DNA of 63,671 nucleotides from Cohnella sp. (GCA_028287445.1 JAQBPQ010000141.1:1-63671); one strand, 5' to 3'. Positions 26,032-35,570 are shown, numbered from the stretch's first letter. Numbers and translations are program-made. Notes: generated from the sequence alone by a model not told the origin.

Positions 26032-26062
26032 AAAAAACCGACATGGTGTTCTCCAACGTCGC
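26032..26062 (-). terminator. Orphan minus-strand terminator-like hairpin
   Basis: On the minus strand, CGACGTTGG - AGAACA - CCATGTCG is followed by GTTTTTTTG. No recognisable gene lies upstream of it on that strand before the metA leader. It may end a short RNA starting near the metA promoter, or it may be chance. Confidence 0.35.
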
Positions 26063-26112
26063 GGCTTTCACCTATGGCCAGTCCGGAGCAGGCGCCGACG
26101 GCGAACCGCCAC

Positions 26113-26141
26113 TTGACGCACTTATTAATTTCAGGTACATT
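26113..26141 (+). promoter_or_regulatory. Promoter of the metA SAM-riboswitch transcript
   Basis: TTGACG (26113-26118), a 17-bp spacer, then TACATT (26136-26141). Transcription would start near 26148, about 25 nt before the riboswitch P1 stem. A 9-bp direct repeat (ATTAATTTC at 26124-26132 and 26139-26147) overlaps the spacer, the -10 and the start site. Confidence 0.55.
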
Positions 26142-26171
26142 AATTTCAAACGACAACTGAATGAGTTTTGC

Positions 26172-26290
26172 CATCTTATCAAGAGCAGGCGGAGGGACCA
26201 GCCCGATGAAGCCCGGCAACCGACGTGGACGTTACACGCACGGTGCTAATTCTTGCGGAGACGCGATTTGCGTTTCGGACAGATGAGAGG
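26172..26290 (+). promoter_or_regulatory. SAM-I (S-box) riboswitch
   Basis: The core matches the S-box consensus: CTTATCAAGAG, then GGCGGAGGGA, GCCCGATGAAGCCCGGCAACC, and a closing GATGAGAG. P1 pairs about 26172-26181 with 26280-26290. It is followed by a terminator at 26310-26342 and then metA. High S-adenosylmethionine would favour the terminator and switch off the methionine operon. Confidence 0.93.
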
Positions 26291-26309
26291 GGCGCGCTGA
26301 ATCACATTT

Positions 26310-26342
26310 TCAACGACCCTATCTCGTTTGGGTCGTTTTTTA
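26310..26342 (+). terminator. Riboswitch-controlled terminator upstream of metA
   Basis: AACGACCC - TATCTCGTTT - GGGTCGTT followed by TTTTATTT. It is the expression platform of the SAM-I riboswitch, 30 nt before metA. Confidence 0.85.
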
Positions 26343-26372
26343 TTTGGTTAACCTCAAGGAGGAGATGAATGG

Positions 26373-27305
26373 ATGCCGATCAAGGTGCCTGACCACTTAC
26401 CCGCGAAGGAAGTGCTGGCGGGCGAAAACATCTTTGTGATCGAAGAGAGCGTGGCCTATCATCAGGATATCCGTCCGTTAAGGATCGCGATCCTGAATCT
26501 GATGCCCACCAAGGAAACAACGGAAACACAGCTGCTCCGTCTGATCGGCAATACGCCGCTGCAGGTGGAGGCGGTTCTGCTCCATCCGAAAACCCATACC
26601 TCGAAAAACACGTCCACCGATCATTTGGAGACGTTCTACAAAACGTTTGACGATATCGAAGACGAGCGTTACGACGGCATGATCATCACCGGCGCTCCCG
26701 TGGAACAGCTTCCGTTCGAGGAAGTCAACTACTGGGACGAATTGAAAACGATCATGGATTGGACGGTCGACAACGTGACCTCTACCCTGCATATATGCTG
26801 GGGTGCCCAAGCCGGCCTATACCACCACTTCGGCGTTGCAAAATATCCGCTCGAGGACAAGATTTTCGGTGTCTTCCCCCATGTGGTCACCAAGCCGAAT
26901 ACACAGTTGATGCGGGGTTTCGATGAGATGTTTTATGTTCCTCAATCGCGGCATACGGAAGTGCGCCGCGAAGACATCGACAAGGTGCCGGGCTTGGAAG
27001 TGCTGTCCGAATCCGAAGAAACCGGCGTTTATATCGCGTCATGTCAGCAAGGGAAGCAAATTTTCGTTACCGGCCATGCGGAATATGATCCGCAGACGCT
27101 CAAATGGGAATATGACCGGGATAAGGAGAAGGGGCTGAGCATCGACGTGCCCAAAAACTATTTCCCCGGCGACGATCCGACCCGGGTTCCTAGATCCACT
27201 TGGCGTGCCCATGCGAACCTGTTGTTCTCGAATTGGCTTAATTACTACGTTTACCAGGCAACTCCGTACGAACTCGGCAAAGCACAGAAGTTTTCGTTGC
27301 GATAG
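26373..27305 (+). CDS. metA: Homoserine O-acyltransferase MetA
   Basis: Enzyme of 310 aa that activates homoserine for methionine synthesis. In Firmicutes this MetA type generally uses acetyl-CoA, despite the succinyltransferase name. It closely follows the Bacillus protein: [33 protein letters not shown], and the nucleophilic Cys in [17 protein letters not shown], with the catalytic His in [13 protein letters not shown]. Three nearby ATGs exist. ATG 26373 gives the family N-terminus and follows AAGGAGGAG. It is the first gene of the SAM-controlled operon. Confidence 0.93.
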   Translation: MPIKVPDHLPAKEVLAGENIFVIEESVAYHQDIRPLRIAILNLMPTKETTETQLLRLIGNTPLQVEAVLLHPKTHTSKNTSTDHLETFYKTFDDIEDERYDGMIITGAPVEQLPFEEVNYWDELKTIMDWTVDNVTSTLHICWGAQAGLYHHFGVAKYPLEDKIFGVFPHVVTKPNTQLMRGFDEMFYVPQSRHTEVRREDIDKVPGLEVLSESEETGVYIASCQQGKQIFVTGHAEYDPQTLKWEYDRDKEKGLSIDVPKNYFPGDDPTRVPRSTWRAHANLLFSNWLNYYVYQATPYELGKAQKFSLR

Positions 27306-27318
27306 GAGGACTTTTTTT

Positions 27319-28485
27319 ATGAACATCGAGAGCCGATTGGCCCAAATCGGATCGTTGGATGATGCCGAGACGGGAGGCGTCAGCTTCCCCGTCTATCACT
27401 CCACCGCGTTCCGGCATCCTAAGCTCGGCCATAGCACGGGATTCGACTACGCCCGAACCAAGAGTCCAACCCGCTCCGTACTGGAAGCGGCCGCGGCGGA
27501 TCTGGAAAACGGCGATGCCGGCTTTGCCTGCAGCTCCGGCATGGCCGCGCTGCAAACCATTTTTGCCTTGTTTAGCCAAGGAGATCATTTGCTCGTTTCT
27601 CTTGATCTCTATGGCGGTACTTACCGGATGCTCGAACAAATCATGTCCCGCTTCGGCGTGACTGCTTCGTACATCGACACGGACGATCTCGACGCGTTGG
27701 AATCGCACTTCAAACCGAACACCAAAGCGGTGCTGGTCGAGACGCCGACCAACCCGCTCATGATGGTCACCGACATCGCCAAAATATCGGCATGGGCCAA
27801 ACGCAAAGAATGTCTCCTCATTATCGACAACACGCTGCTTACGCCTTATTTTCAACGGCCGATCGAGCTAGGCGCCGACATTGTCATCCATAGCGCAACG
27901 AAGTATCTTGGCGGGCATAACGATGTATTGGCCGGGCTGATCGTGACCAAAGGCGAGGAACTGTCGAAGGAAGTCGCGTTCCTGCACAACTCCATCGGAG
28001 CGGTCCTCGGCCCGCAAGATTCCTGGCTGCTGATGCGTGGGATGAAGACGCTGGCGCTCAGGATGGAACGCCACCAGGACAATTCCATTCGTATCGCTGC
28101 CTGGTTGAAGGCACATCCGGCGGTAGAAGAAGTGTATCATCCGGCGCTTCCACACCATCCGGGCCATGAAGTGCAAAACCGGCAATCGTCGGGCAATACA
28201 GGTATTTTCTCTTTTAAAATGAAGGATGTTCGAACCATCGAACCCATTCTGCGTCATATCCGGCTGATCGCTTTCGCGGAAAGCCTGGGCGGCGTTGAGT
28301 CGCTTATGACCTATCCGGCGGTGCAGACACATGCCGACATCCCATTGGAAATCCGCGAAGCCGTAGGCGTGGACGACCGTCTGCTTCGCTTCTCGGTCGG
28401 CATCGAGCATATCGATGACCTGATCGCCGACCTGGGTGAGGCAATTGACGCCGCGTTGCGGGAAATCGGAGGGAAACAGCCATGA
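27319..28485 (+). CDS. metI: Transsulfuration PLP enzyme (MetI-like cystathionine gamma-synthase/thiolyase)
   Basis: Cys/Met-metabolism PLP enzyme of 388 aa. Marks are YARTKSPTRSVLEAAAADLE, CSSGMAALQTIF, VETPTNPLMMVTDIAKI, and the PLP lysine in VIHSATKYLGGHNDVLAG. The C-terminal ESLGGVESLMTYP is typical. By order after metA and before a MalY/PatB lyase it most likely replaces the acyl group of O-acetylhomoserine with cysteine or sulfide, as B. subtilis MetI does. Cystathionine beta-lyase activity cannot be excluded. ATG 27319 follows ATAGGAGGA. Confidence 0.85.
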   Translation: MNIESRLAQIGSLDDAETGGVSFPVYHSTAFRHPKLGHSTGFDYARTKSPTRSVLEAAAADLENGDAGFACSSGMAALQTIFALFSQGDHLLVSLDLYGGTYRMLEQIMSRFGVTASYIDTDDLDALESHFKPNTKAVLVETPTNPLMMVTDIAKISAWAKRKECLLIIDNTLLTPYFQRPIELGADIVIHSATKYLGGHNDVLAGLIVTKGEELSKEVAFLHNSIGAVLGPQDSWLLMRGMKTLALRMERHQDNSIRIAAWLKAHPAVEEVYHPALPHHPGHEVQNRQSSGNTGIFSFKMKDVRTIEPILRHIRLIAFAESLGGVESLMTYPAVQTHADIPLEIREAVGVDDRLLRFSVGIEHIDDLIADLGEAIDAALREIGGKQP

Positions 28486-29657
28486 AATATGATTTCGATC
28501 GTGTCATCGATCGGATGGGTACTGCTTCGTATAAGTGGGATCAGTCGGAGAAGCTGTTCGGTCATTCGGATGTGCTGCCCCTGTGGGTGGCGGATATGGA
28601 TTTCGAACCGCCGCAGGAAGTCGTGGACGAGATTCAGCGCAGGGCGAAGCAAGGCGTGTACGGGTATACCATTCGTATGCCCGAATACTTCGATGCGGTC
28701 AGCGGCTGGTTGAAACGGCGACATCAATGGGACATCCGGCACGAGTGGATCACTTCGAGTCCGGGTGTCGTTCCGGCACTGAGCCTCATCGTTCACGCGT
28801 TCACGCAGCCGGGCGATAAGGTCATTCTTCAGTCGCCGGTCTACTATCCGTTCTACGACGTCATCAAGATGAATGGACGGAACGTTGTCGACAATGCGCT
28901 GGTTTTGCGTGACGGGCGTTATGAAATTGACTTCGATCTATTGGAGAATCAGGCGGCCGACGGAGCGAAACTTCTGCTGCTCTGTTCCCCGCACAATCCG
29001 GGTGGACGAGTCTGGACGCGCGAAGAGTTAACGAGGATCGGCGACATTTGCGTGCGTCACGGGGTGCTGGTCGTGGCCGACGAGATCCATCACGATCTTG
29101 TGTACCGTGGGCACGAGCATATTCCGTTCGCCGGAATCAAGGATGAATTTGCGCAGATCTCGTTCACATGCATCGCGACGAGCAAAACGTTTAATTTGGC
29201 AGGTTTGCAGGCCGCGTCGGTGATCATTCCGAATGATGAACTTCGCCGCCTCTACAACCAAGCGATCAAAACTTTTTCGATTCACATGGAATCTTATTTT
29301 GGCATGTCGTCCGTCGTTGCCGGTTATACCCACGGAGACGAGTGGCTGGAGCAGCTGATCGATTACTTGCAGGGCAATCTCACGTACATGCTCGATTTTG
29401 TCGCGAATCGTCTTCCCGAAATCACCGTGATGCGTCCGGATGCGACCTACTTGGTTTGGATGGATTGCCGCGCGATTTCCGAAGATCCGGCCGATTTGAA
29501 AAAACTGATGTATGACGAAGCCCGGGTAGCGTTTACCGAAGGCTCGGTGTTCGGCAAGCAAGGCGAAGGATATCTTCGCGTGAATATCGCTTGTCCGAGG
29601 TCGATTCTTGCGGAAGCGCTCGAACGGTTCGCAAGTGCAGTTCGGCAGCGCACTTAA
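28482..29657 (+). CDS. patB: MalY/PatB-type cystathionine beta-lyase
   Basis: Fold-type I PLP enzyme of 391 aa. The N-terminus has FDRVIDRMGTASYKWD followed by LPLWVADMDFEPPQEV, diagnostic of the MalY/PatB C-S lyase family. PLP contacts are LLCSPHNPGGRVWTREEL, VVADEIHHDLVY, and the PLP lysine in TCIATSKTFNLAGLQAA. The family cleaves cystathionine to homocysteine, pyruvate and ammonia. It overlaps the preceding gene by 4 bp (ATGA) and completes the metA-metI-patB pathway from homoserine to homocysteine. Confidence 0.88.
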   Translation: MKYDFDRVIDRMGTASYKWDQSEKLFGHSDVLPLWVADMDFEPPQEVVDEIQRRAKQGVYGYTIRMPEYFDAVSGWLKRRHQWDIRHEWITSSPGVVPALSLIVHAFTQPGDKVILQSPVYYPFYDVIKMNGRNVVDNALVLRDGRYEIDFDLLENQAADGAKLLLLCSPHNPGGRVWTREELTRIGDICVRHGVLVVADEIHHDLVYRGHEHIPFAGIKDEFAQISFTCIATSKTFNLAGLQAASVIIPNDELRRLYNQAIKTFSIHMESYFGMSSVVAGYTHGDEWLEQLIDYLQGNLTYMLDFVANRLPEITVMRPDATYLVWMDCRAISEDPADLKKLMYDEARVAFTEGSVFGKQGEGYLRVNIACPRSILAEALERFASAVRQRT

Positions 29658-29779
29658 AAGTAAATGCTCGTCAAAAAGCCGCGGTATCGTCATGTAGATG
29701 ACTATCGCGGTGCCATTATGTTACGATGGAAGTCAGCAAGGGAACCGAATGGTGTTTAACGGAAAAGGAGGTTCCTCGA

Positions 29780-30916
29780 ATGAATCAAGTGGACCGAATT
29801 TTACAAGGCGCTCTCCAAGGCCAGCGATTGGGTTTGGAAGATATCGTGACCTTGTTTGAATCCGATGAAATCGAGAAAATGGGCGACACCGCCAACCGGC
29901 TGATGATGAAACGGCATCCTGAACCGGTGACCACGTTCGTGGTGGGACGCAACATTAATTATACGAACGTTTGCGATGTTTATTGCCGCTTCTGCGCGTT
30001 TTACCGCGCACCGGGATCGAAGGAAGGGTACGTGCTGCCGGACGAGGTCATTTTCAAAAAAATCCAGGAAACGATCGACGTCGACGGAACAGAAATATTG
30101 ATGCAGGGAGGGACGAATCCCGACTTGCCATTCGAGTATTACTTGAATTTGCTGAGGGAAATCAAGAAGCGTTTTCCCGGTATCACGATGCACTCTTTCT
30201 CCCCGGCCGAAATCCGCAAAATGCAGGTAGTGGCCGGGAACATTCCGCTTGAGGACGTTGTCCGGCAGCTGCATGAGGCTGGGCTGGATTCGCTGCCGGG
30301 TGGAGGCGCGGAGATTCTCGACGATCGTACCCGGAGTAAGATCAGCAAGCTCAAAGGCACATGGCGCGACTGGATGGACGTCATGACCACAGCCCACAAG
30401 ATCGGCATGAATACGACGGCGACGATGGTCATCGGTTTCGGGGAGTCGATGGAGGAGCGCGCGCTTCATTTGCTCCGGGTGCGCGACGCGCAGGATGAAT
30501 GCCTGGTCAACGCTTATCCTTCCCGGGGATTCCTCGCCTTTATACCTTGGACGTTCCAGCCCGACAATACGAATATGAAGCGGGAGAAAGCGACGCCGGA
30601 GGAGTACTTGAAGACACTGGCGATCAGCCGGATCGCGCTCGACAACATCGACAATTTCCAATCGTCTTGGGTGACGATGGGGCCGGAGATCGGCAAGGTG
30701 ACCTTATCCTATGGTTGCAACGATTTCGGAAGCACGATGATCGAGGAGAATGTCGTATCGGCTGCGGGAACCACCCACAAGGTTAATATCAATTCGACGC
30801 TTCAAATCATCCGCGAAGCGGGCAAAATTCCGGCCCAACGCGACACGAAGTACCGGATCATCAAAACCTATGCGGAGAACGACTCCGCCGCCAAAGATTT
30901 CGTCATGCAAAACTAA
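29780..30916 (+). CDS. mqnC: Cyclic dehypoxanthine futalosine synthase
   Basis: Radical SAM enzyme of 378 aa in the futalosine pathway of menaquinone synthesis. The cluster motif Cys-x3-Cys-x2-Cys is in NVCDVYCRFCAFYR (about residue 70), followed by GTEILMQGGTNPDLPFEYY and SLPGGGAEILDDRTR. C-terminal marks are YGCNDFGSTMIEENVVSAAG. The related MqnE would have a different substrate loop. Length and motif spacing match MqnC. The other mqn genes are not in the window. ATG 29780 follows AAAAGGAGG. Confidence 0.93.
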   Translation: MNQVDRILQGALQGQRLGLEDIVTLFESDEIEKMGDTANRLMMKRHPEPVTTFVVGRNINYTNVCDVYCRFCAFYRAPGSKEGYVLPDEVIFKKIQETIDVDGTEILMQGGTNPDLPFEYYLNLLREIKKRFPGITMHSFSPAEIRKMQVVAGNIPLEDVVRQLHEAGLDSLPGGGAEILDDRTRSKISKLKGTWRDWMDVMTTAHKIGMNTTATMVIGFGESMEERALHLLRVRDAQDECLVNAYPSRGFLAFIPWTFQPDNTNMKREKATPEEYLKTLAISRIALDNIDNFQSSWVTMGPEIGKVTLSYGCNDFGSTMIEENVVSAAGTTHKVNINSTLQIIREAGKIPAQRDTKYRIIKTYAENDSAAKDFVMQN

Positions 30917-30960
30917 CAACAAGCCTCCGGGTCCCGAATAACGGGAACGGAGGCTTGTTT
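30917..30960. terminator. Bidirectional terminator between mqnC and the diguanylate cyclase
   Basis: AACAAGCCTCCG - GTCCCGAATAACGGGA - CGGAGGCTTGTT, with T and A tracts on either side. The two convergent genes stop 46 bp apart around it. Confidence 0.9.
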
Positions 30961-30962
30961 GG

Positions 30963-32045
30963 TTATGCCGTCACATTCGTTCGATTTTTACCGGAGTGTT
31001 TGGCTTCATACAAAGCGGCGTCCGCCCCATGGAAAAACCGCTCCTTGCCCATCCCCGCCACGTAGTGGTTAATGCCGGCGCTAACGGTTACCGAGAGTCC
31101 GTTCAGCGACTCATGCGTCGTGGCCGCAATGGTTTGGCGAAGGTTCTCGATGGTGTCATAAGCTTCCAAGAAATCGAGCTCCGTAAACAAAATGACAAAC
31201 TCTTCCCCGCCGTAACGGGCCACAAAATCATGCGGTCCGACCACGGATCTGGCAACCGCTGCGACCGCGCGCAGTACATTGTCTCCCGCTCGATGACCAT
31301 AAGAATCGTTGATGGATTTAAAATTGTCGATGTCCAAGACGGCCAGGTGCAGTTGGAGCCGGCCTTTCTCGGCTTGCTCCACCAGCTTGTCCACCAATTC
31401 GTGGTAGGCCATGTGATTGTACGTATCCGTTAAATAATCGGTTTTGGCGAGCTTGTACATTTCCATGTTGCGGACTTGGAGTGCCTGATTGGACTCGTAA
31501 GAAGAAATAAGATTTTTCAGAACTTCCCGCCCCCGGGCTAGCACGAAAAAGGCAATACCGCAATATATCGCAAGGATAACCGTCACGGAAACCATCCCCA
31601 GAGGGCCAATGCGCGCGTGTATACCGGGGTTAAAAAAGTACAAGGAGTACAGCGCGAACGCGGTATTGAGAATGGCATATAAAAGTGGCTTGTATTGGAA
31701 ATAGAAGATGCTGATCATGATGGGGAAAAACAAAAAGAACAAGAGGTAATCCATCGAAGCGTGTGTGCCGGTCACGATGAGGGTAAACAGAGTGGAAGCG
31801 GATATAAGAAGGTAATCATGGTGCTTCTTTAACAGTCGGATCCCGGCTTCCGCGATCAGGATAACGATGGCTAAGAGGAAGGAGGGCAGAAGGATGTATC
31901 GCCGGAGGAATTCATCCCTCGGCATATTGGTCACGAAGAGCAGGTAAAGACACTCGATCAAGATGGATAGGAAGAACACGATCCAAAAACTGTGGAGCAG
32001 AAGCCGATTCCACCGTTTTTGGTTGAATTCCATGGATGAGGACAT
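30963..32045 (-). CDS. Membrane diguanylate cyclase (GGDEF)
   Basis: Protein of 360 aa with about six N-terminal membrane helices (residues about 15-190), a short coiled linker, and a GGDEF domain (about 205-358). The active-site signature is RYGGEEFVILF, within the GG[D/E]EF consensus, and the fold core has DIDNFKSINDSYGHRAGDNVLRAVA. It should make cyclic di-GMP. No RxxD inhibitory site is obvious just before the signature. The frame extends to 32435, but that part is antisense to ytxC. ATG 32045 gives MSSSMEFNQKRW and follows GAAGGGATG. Confidence 0.9.
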   Translation of the reverse strand: MSSSMEFNQKRWNRLLLHSFWIVFFLSILIECLYLLFVTNMPRDEFLRRYILLPSFLLAIVILIAEAGIRLLKKHHDYLLISASTLFTLIVTGTHASMDYLLFFLFFPIMISIFYFQYKPLLYAILNTAFALYSLYFFNPGIHARIGPLGMVSVTVILAIYCGIAFFVLARGREVLKNLISSYESNQALQVRNMEMYKLAKTDYLTDTYNHMAYHELVDKLVEQAEKGRLQLHLAVLDIDNFKSINDSYGHRAGDNVLRAVAAVARSVVGPHDFVARYGGEEFVILFTELDFLEAYDTIENLRQTIAATTHESLNGLSVTVSAGINHYVAGMGKERFFHGADAALYEAKHSGKNRTNVTA

Positions 32046-32162
32046 AAAGACATCCCTTCGGTTGCTCGCTTTATAAAATATACCATAGCTCAGCGCCCAT
32101 CGTATATCCCCTTTTAGGCCACCATATAGTAAGTAACAAGCTCTAAAGACGGGGGTGAGCGC

Positions 32163-33023
32163 TTGAAACGGATGGAGTTTTGGGTGGAGCGCCGACACGA
32201 TCCGGGTTCGTTGGAGCGGTTGGCGGCGATGCTGAACCGGACGGTGATGGGAGCGGAACATGCGGTGGACGCGATCCAATGGGAATTGTCGGGCGATGAA
32301 GGCTTTATCCACTGCCAGTTCCCGCTCGGACCGGGACCGGCGGCCAAAAGACGTTCCTGCGAACAGGTGGGGCAAGTGTTGGCGGATTTCACGCTGACGG
32401 AGCATGAACCTCAACTGCTGCGGCGATTGTTTCAAGACAAGTTAGGGGTGGAGGATGCCGTTGAGGCCGACGCTTTAATCGCCGAAACCGTCTCGCTGCT
32501 CGATGGAGTCCAAGAAATCGGCGATCCATGGCCGGGTAAAGGACGGGAAACAAGGCTGCGCAAACTGACCACCCGGTTCGCCGCATATTTGGCGGATCAT
32601 AATCGGCTTCATCTAGACGGGTTCATTCGGTTTCGGCTCGGCGAGTACCGTTCGGAAGTGCTGGAAGCGGCAGAAACCGCATTGGAAGAAAGAATGGTGG
32701 AGCGCCAATACGAGGAATTCATGGCGCTTCTGAAATCAATGGTCGAGTGGCAGGAAACCCGGATCCCGGCCGTTCACGTGCTGCATGGCGGAGGACATGC
32801 CTTCCGCTTGCTGGACGAGGACATGCGTCCGTTAGAACGAGAAGGCCAGGGCGGCGAGGAACCTTCGGAGGAAGAGGAAAGTGTGCTCGTCAGCCGGCTC
32901 CTCGCGGCCTCGCCCGGTCAACTATACATTCACACCCCGGAGCCGGATTCCCAAGTGATTCGTACGTTGATCGGGATCTTCGGGGATCGGGCCGCTTTAT
33001 ATCCTCACAGCCCTTTGTTATAA
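32163..33023 (+). CDS. ytxC: Sporulation protein YtxC
   Basis: Soluble protein of 286 aa in the YtxC family, encoded just upstream of thrS as in B. subtilis. Residues about 100-285 carry the family region (LRKLTTRFAAYLADHNRLHLDGFIRFRL, then YEEFMALLKSMVEWQE and the ending LYIHTPEPDSQVIRTLIGIFGDR). Its role in sporulation is known only genetically. The start is a TTG at 32163 after GGGGGTGAG. It is transcribed divergently from the cyclase across about 117 bp. Confidence 0.85.
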   Translation: MKRMEFWVERRHDPGSLERLAAMLNRTVMGAEHAVDAIQWELSGDEGFIHCQFPLGPGPAAKRRSCEQVGQVLADFTLTEHEPQLLRRLFQDKLGVEDAVEADALIAETVSLLDGVQEIGDPWPGKGRETRLRKLTTRFAAYLADHNRLHLDGFIRFRLGEYRSEVLEAAETALEERMVERQYEEFMALLKSMVEWQETRIPAVHVLHGGGHAFRLLDEDMRPLEREGQGGEEPSEEEESVLVSRLLAASPGQLYIHTPEPDSQVIRTLIGIFGDRAALYPHSPLL

Positions 33024-33038
33024 GCGGTACACTTGATC

Positions 33039-33068
33039 TTGACGAGGCACGGCGGCGGTTGTTATAAT
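33039..33068 (+). promoter_or_regulatory. sigma-A promoter of the thrS T-box transcript
   Basis: TTGACG (33039-33044), an 18-bp spacer, then a perfect TATAAT (33063-33068). The start of transcription would be near 33075, at the 5' end of the T-box leader. Confidence 0.8.
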
Positions 33069-33075
33069 GCGGAAT

Positions 33076-33395
33076 ATCCTTATCGCGCAACATCACCAGA
33101 AATGAACAGCGAAGATAAAGACACGATCCCTTCTTCCCGGACGGACCAGAGAGAGGAAACCAGGCTGAAATTTCCTTGCGGACCGGCGATCGGATTACCC
33201 CTTTGGAGCTGAGCGGTTGAACCGGACGGCATGAGCCGGACGACAGGTAAGCCGCAACGGATCATTCCCGTTACTGAATGCACCGAGGGTCTATCCCGGA
33301 GACGTCCCATGCGGACCGATCCGAACAGACCGAATCAGGGTGGAACCACGGGCCAGTAACCAGGCATCGTCCCTTATGAGACGGTGTCTTTTTTG
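33076..33395 (+). promoter_or_regulatory. T-box leader of thrS (tRNA-Thr sensing)
   Basis: The T-box sequence AATCAGGGTGGAACCACGG lies at 33333-33351. Its acceptor-pairing TGGA would match a tRNA with discriminator U, as in Bacillus tRNA-Thr, while the pheS leader has TGGT. A terminator stem (GGCATCGTC - CCTTATGA - GACGGTGTC) with TTTTTT lies at about 33363-33394. Stem I sequence occupies roughly 33090-33250. I could not fix the Thr specifier codon by eye. Confidence 0.88.
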
Positions 33396-33439
33396 TTTTC
33401 CGGAAATGTGAAACGCGAAAAATTTGGGAGGAATGCCGC

Positions 33440-35377
33440 ATGGTACAAGTAAAACTGCCGGACGGAGCGATTCGGGAATACGACGCCGGTGTGACGGTGG
33501 AAGATGTGGCGGGCTCGATCAGCCAGGGGCTCAAGAAAAATGCCGTGGCCGGGAAGATCAACGGCAAAACCGTCGATCTGAATACTCCTGTGACGGACAA
33601 CGTTTCGCTCGAAATTTTGACGCTCGATCAGCAAGACGGAGTGGAAGTGATGCGGCACAGCACCGCGCATGTGATGGCTCAGGCGATCAAACGGGTGTTC
33701 GGCGGCGATAACGTAAAGTTGGGCATCGGTCCGGTCATCGAAGACGGCTTCTATTACGATATCGACATGGAGCAGTCCATCACCCCGGACGATTTGGCTC
33801 GCATCGAACAGGAAATGGAGAAAATCGTCAAGGAAGATCTCCCCATTGTCCGGCGGGTCGTGAGCCGCGAGGAAGCGCTGGCGATTTATGAAAAAGTCGG
33901 GGACCCGCTAAAACTGGAATTGATTCGTGATTTGCCGGCGGATTCCGTGATTACGATTTACGACCAAGGCGAATTTTTCGATCTGTGCCGCGGTCCCCAC
34001 CTGCCGTCCACCGGACGGATCAAGGTGTTTAAGCTGCTCAGCGTGGCCGGGGCCTACTGGCGCGGCGACAGCAAAAACAAAATGCTGCAGCGTATTTATG
34101 GCACGGCGTTCGCGAAGAAAGCGCAGCTTGACGAGCACCTTCATTTTTTGGAAGAAGCCAAGAAGCGCGACCACCGGAAGCTGGGCCGGGAACTGAAGAT
34201 GTTTACCTTCTCCCGTGAGGTCGGCCAAGGGCTGCCATTGTGGCTGCCGTACGGAGCGAAGCTGCGTCGTACGCTGGAGCGCTATATCGTGGACTTGGAG
34301 GAGAGTCTCGGTTACCAGCACGTGTATACTCCGGTGCTCGCCAACGTTGATCTTTACAAAACTTCCGGCCACTGGGAACATTACAAAGAAGACATGTTCC
34401 CGCCCATGCAGCTGGACAACGAGGAACTTGTCCTGCGCCCCATGAACTGCCCGCACCACATGATGGTTTATAAAAGCGATATGCGCAGCTACCGCGATCT
34501 TCCTCTGCGGATAGCCGAACTCGGAACGATGCATCGATACGAATTGTCCGGTGCCCTGACGGGCCTTCATAGGGTACGCGCCATGACGCTGAACGACGCG
34601 CATATTTTTTGCCGGATGGATCAAATCAAGGAAGAATTCATGAGATGCGTAAATCTGATCCGTCGAGTGTACCAAGATTTCGGAATTAAGGATTACCGGT
34701 TCCGGTTGTCCTACCGCGATCCTCATGATACAGAGAAATACTGGCCGGACGACCAAATGTGGGAGACTACACAGCGGATGCTTCGCGAAGTCGTGGAGGA
34801 CTTGGACCAGCCGTTTTTCGAAGCTGAAGGGGAAGCCGCGTTCTACGGTCCCAAGCTGGATGTGCAAATCAAAACCGCTCTCGGCAAAGAAGAAACGTTA
34901 TCCACGGTGCAACTGGACGTTCTTCTGCCGGAACGGTTCGATCTCGAATACGTCGGAGACGACGGCAAGAAACATCGCCCGGTCGTTATCCATCGGGGCA
35001 TTATCAGCACGATGGAGCGCATGACCGCGTTCCTGCTCGAGAACTTCGCGGGCGCTCTGCCTCTTTGGCTCTCGCCGGTACAGGCCAAAATCATCCCGGT
35101 CAGTACCGCTTACGAATCCTATGTACTTGAAGTGGCTGAGAAGCTGCAGGCGGCAGGCATCCGGGCGGAAACGGATTTGCGCAATGAGAAGCTCGGCTAC
35201 AAAATCCGTGAAGCCCAGCTGGAGAAAACTCCTTATATGCTGATCGTCGGCGAACAGGAAGCGGCTAACGGCACCGTATCGGTGCGACGACGCGGCGAAG
35301 GCGATTTGGGCGCCCAGCCTTTGGCGGACTTCATCGCCCGGGCAGCCGGAGAGATTGCCACGAAACGCGTGGATTAA
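33440..35377 (+). CDS. thrS: Threonine--tRNA ligase
   Basis: Class II synthetase of 645 aa. Domains in order: TGS (about 1-62), the N2 editing domain (about 63-240) with the metal site [12 protein letters not shown], the catalytic core (about 243-535) with zinc ligands in [15 protein letters not shown] and motif 2 [19 protein letters not shown], and a C-terminal anticodon-binding domain (about 540-645). It charges tRNA-Thr and hydrolyses Ser-tRNA-Thr. ATG 33440 follows GGGAGGAATG. Expression is under the T-box leader. Confidence 0.97.
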   Translation: MVQVKLPDGAIREYDAGVTVEDVAGSISQGLKKNAVAGKINGKTVDLNTPVTDNVSLEILTLDQQDGVEVMRHSTAHVMAQAIKRVFGGDNVKLGIGPVIEDGFYYDIDMEQSITPDDLARIEQEMEKIVKEDLPIVRRVVSREEALAIYEKVGDPLKLELIRDLPADSVITIYDQGEFFDLCRGPHLPSTGRIKVFKLLSVAGAYWRGDSKNKMLQRIYGTAFAKKAQLDEHLHFLEEAKKRDHRKLGRELKMFTFSREVGQGLPLWLPYGAKLRRTLERYIVDLEESLGYQHVYTPVLANVDLYKTSGHWEHYKEDMFPPMQLDNEELVLRPMNCPHHMMVYKSDMRSYRDLPLRIAELGTMHRYELSGALTGLHRVRAMTLNDAHIFCRMDQIKEEFMRCVNLIRRVYQDFGIKDYRFRLSYRDPHDTEKYWPDDQMWETTQRMLREVVEDLDQPFFEAEGEAAFYGPKLDVQIKTALGKEETLSTVQLDVLLPERFDLEYVGDDGKKHRPVVIHRGIISTMERMTAFLLENFAGALPLWLSPVQAKIIPVSTAYESYVLEVAEKLQAAGIRAETDLRNEKLGYKIREAQLEKTPYMLIVGEQEAANGTVSVRRRGEGDLGAQPLADFIARAAGEIATKRVD

Positions 35378-35403
35378 GATCACGGTCAAACAGCGGAATC
35401 GTG

Positions 35404-35460
35404 GGTCAACAGGGCTGTCCCCATGGTCTTTCATAGACCACGAGGCAGTCCCGTTTTTCC
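35404..35460 (+). terminator. Terminator after thrS
   Basis: GGGCTG ... TGGTCT-TTCAT-AGACCA ... CAGTCCC hairpin followed by GTTTTTCC. Confidence 0.75.
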
Positions 35461-35570
35461 ACATGGAATGCTCAACAAATGTCGATTGATTGGGAAATAT
35501 TCTCTTTTTGTCGAGGCTGTGTTAGAATGGCATTACTTATCTCTACCATTGTTGAGGAGTGACCCATGTC

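Noticed and set aside
25974-26219. 81-codon minus-strand frame
   Set aside because: Overlaps the riboswitch aptamer antisense and lacks an SD.
25779-26249. 156-codon plus-strand frame between corA and metA
   Set aside because: It covers the corA leader, two promoters and the SAM riboswitch, has no SD and no protein-like composition.
32046-32435. N-terminal extension of the diguanylate cyclase
   Set aside because: The added ~130 residues are antisense to ytxC and show no domain; ATG 32045 has an SD and precedes the first membrane helix.
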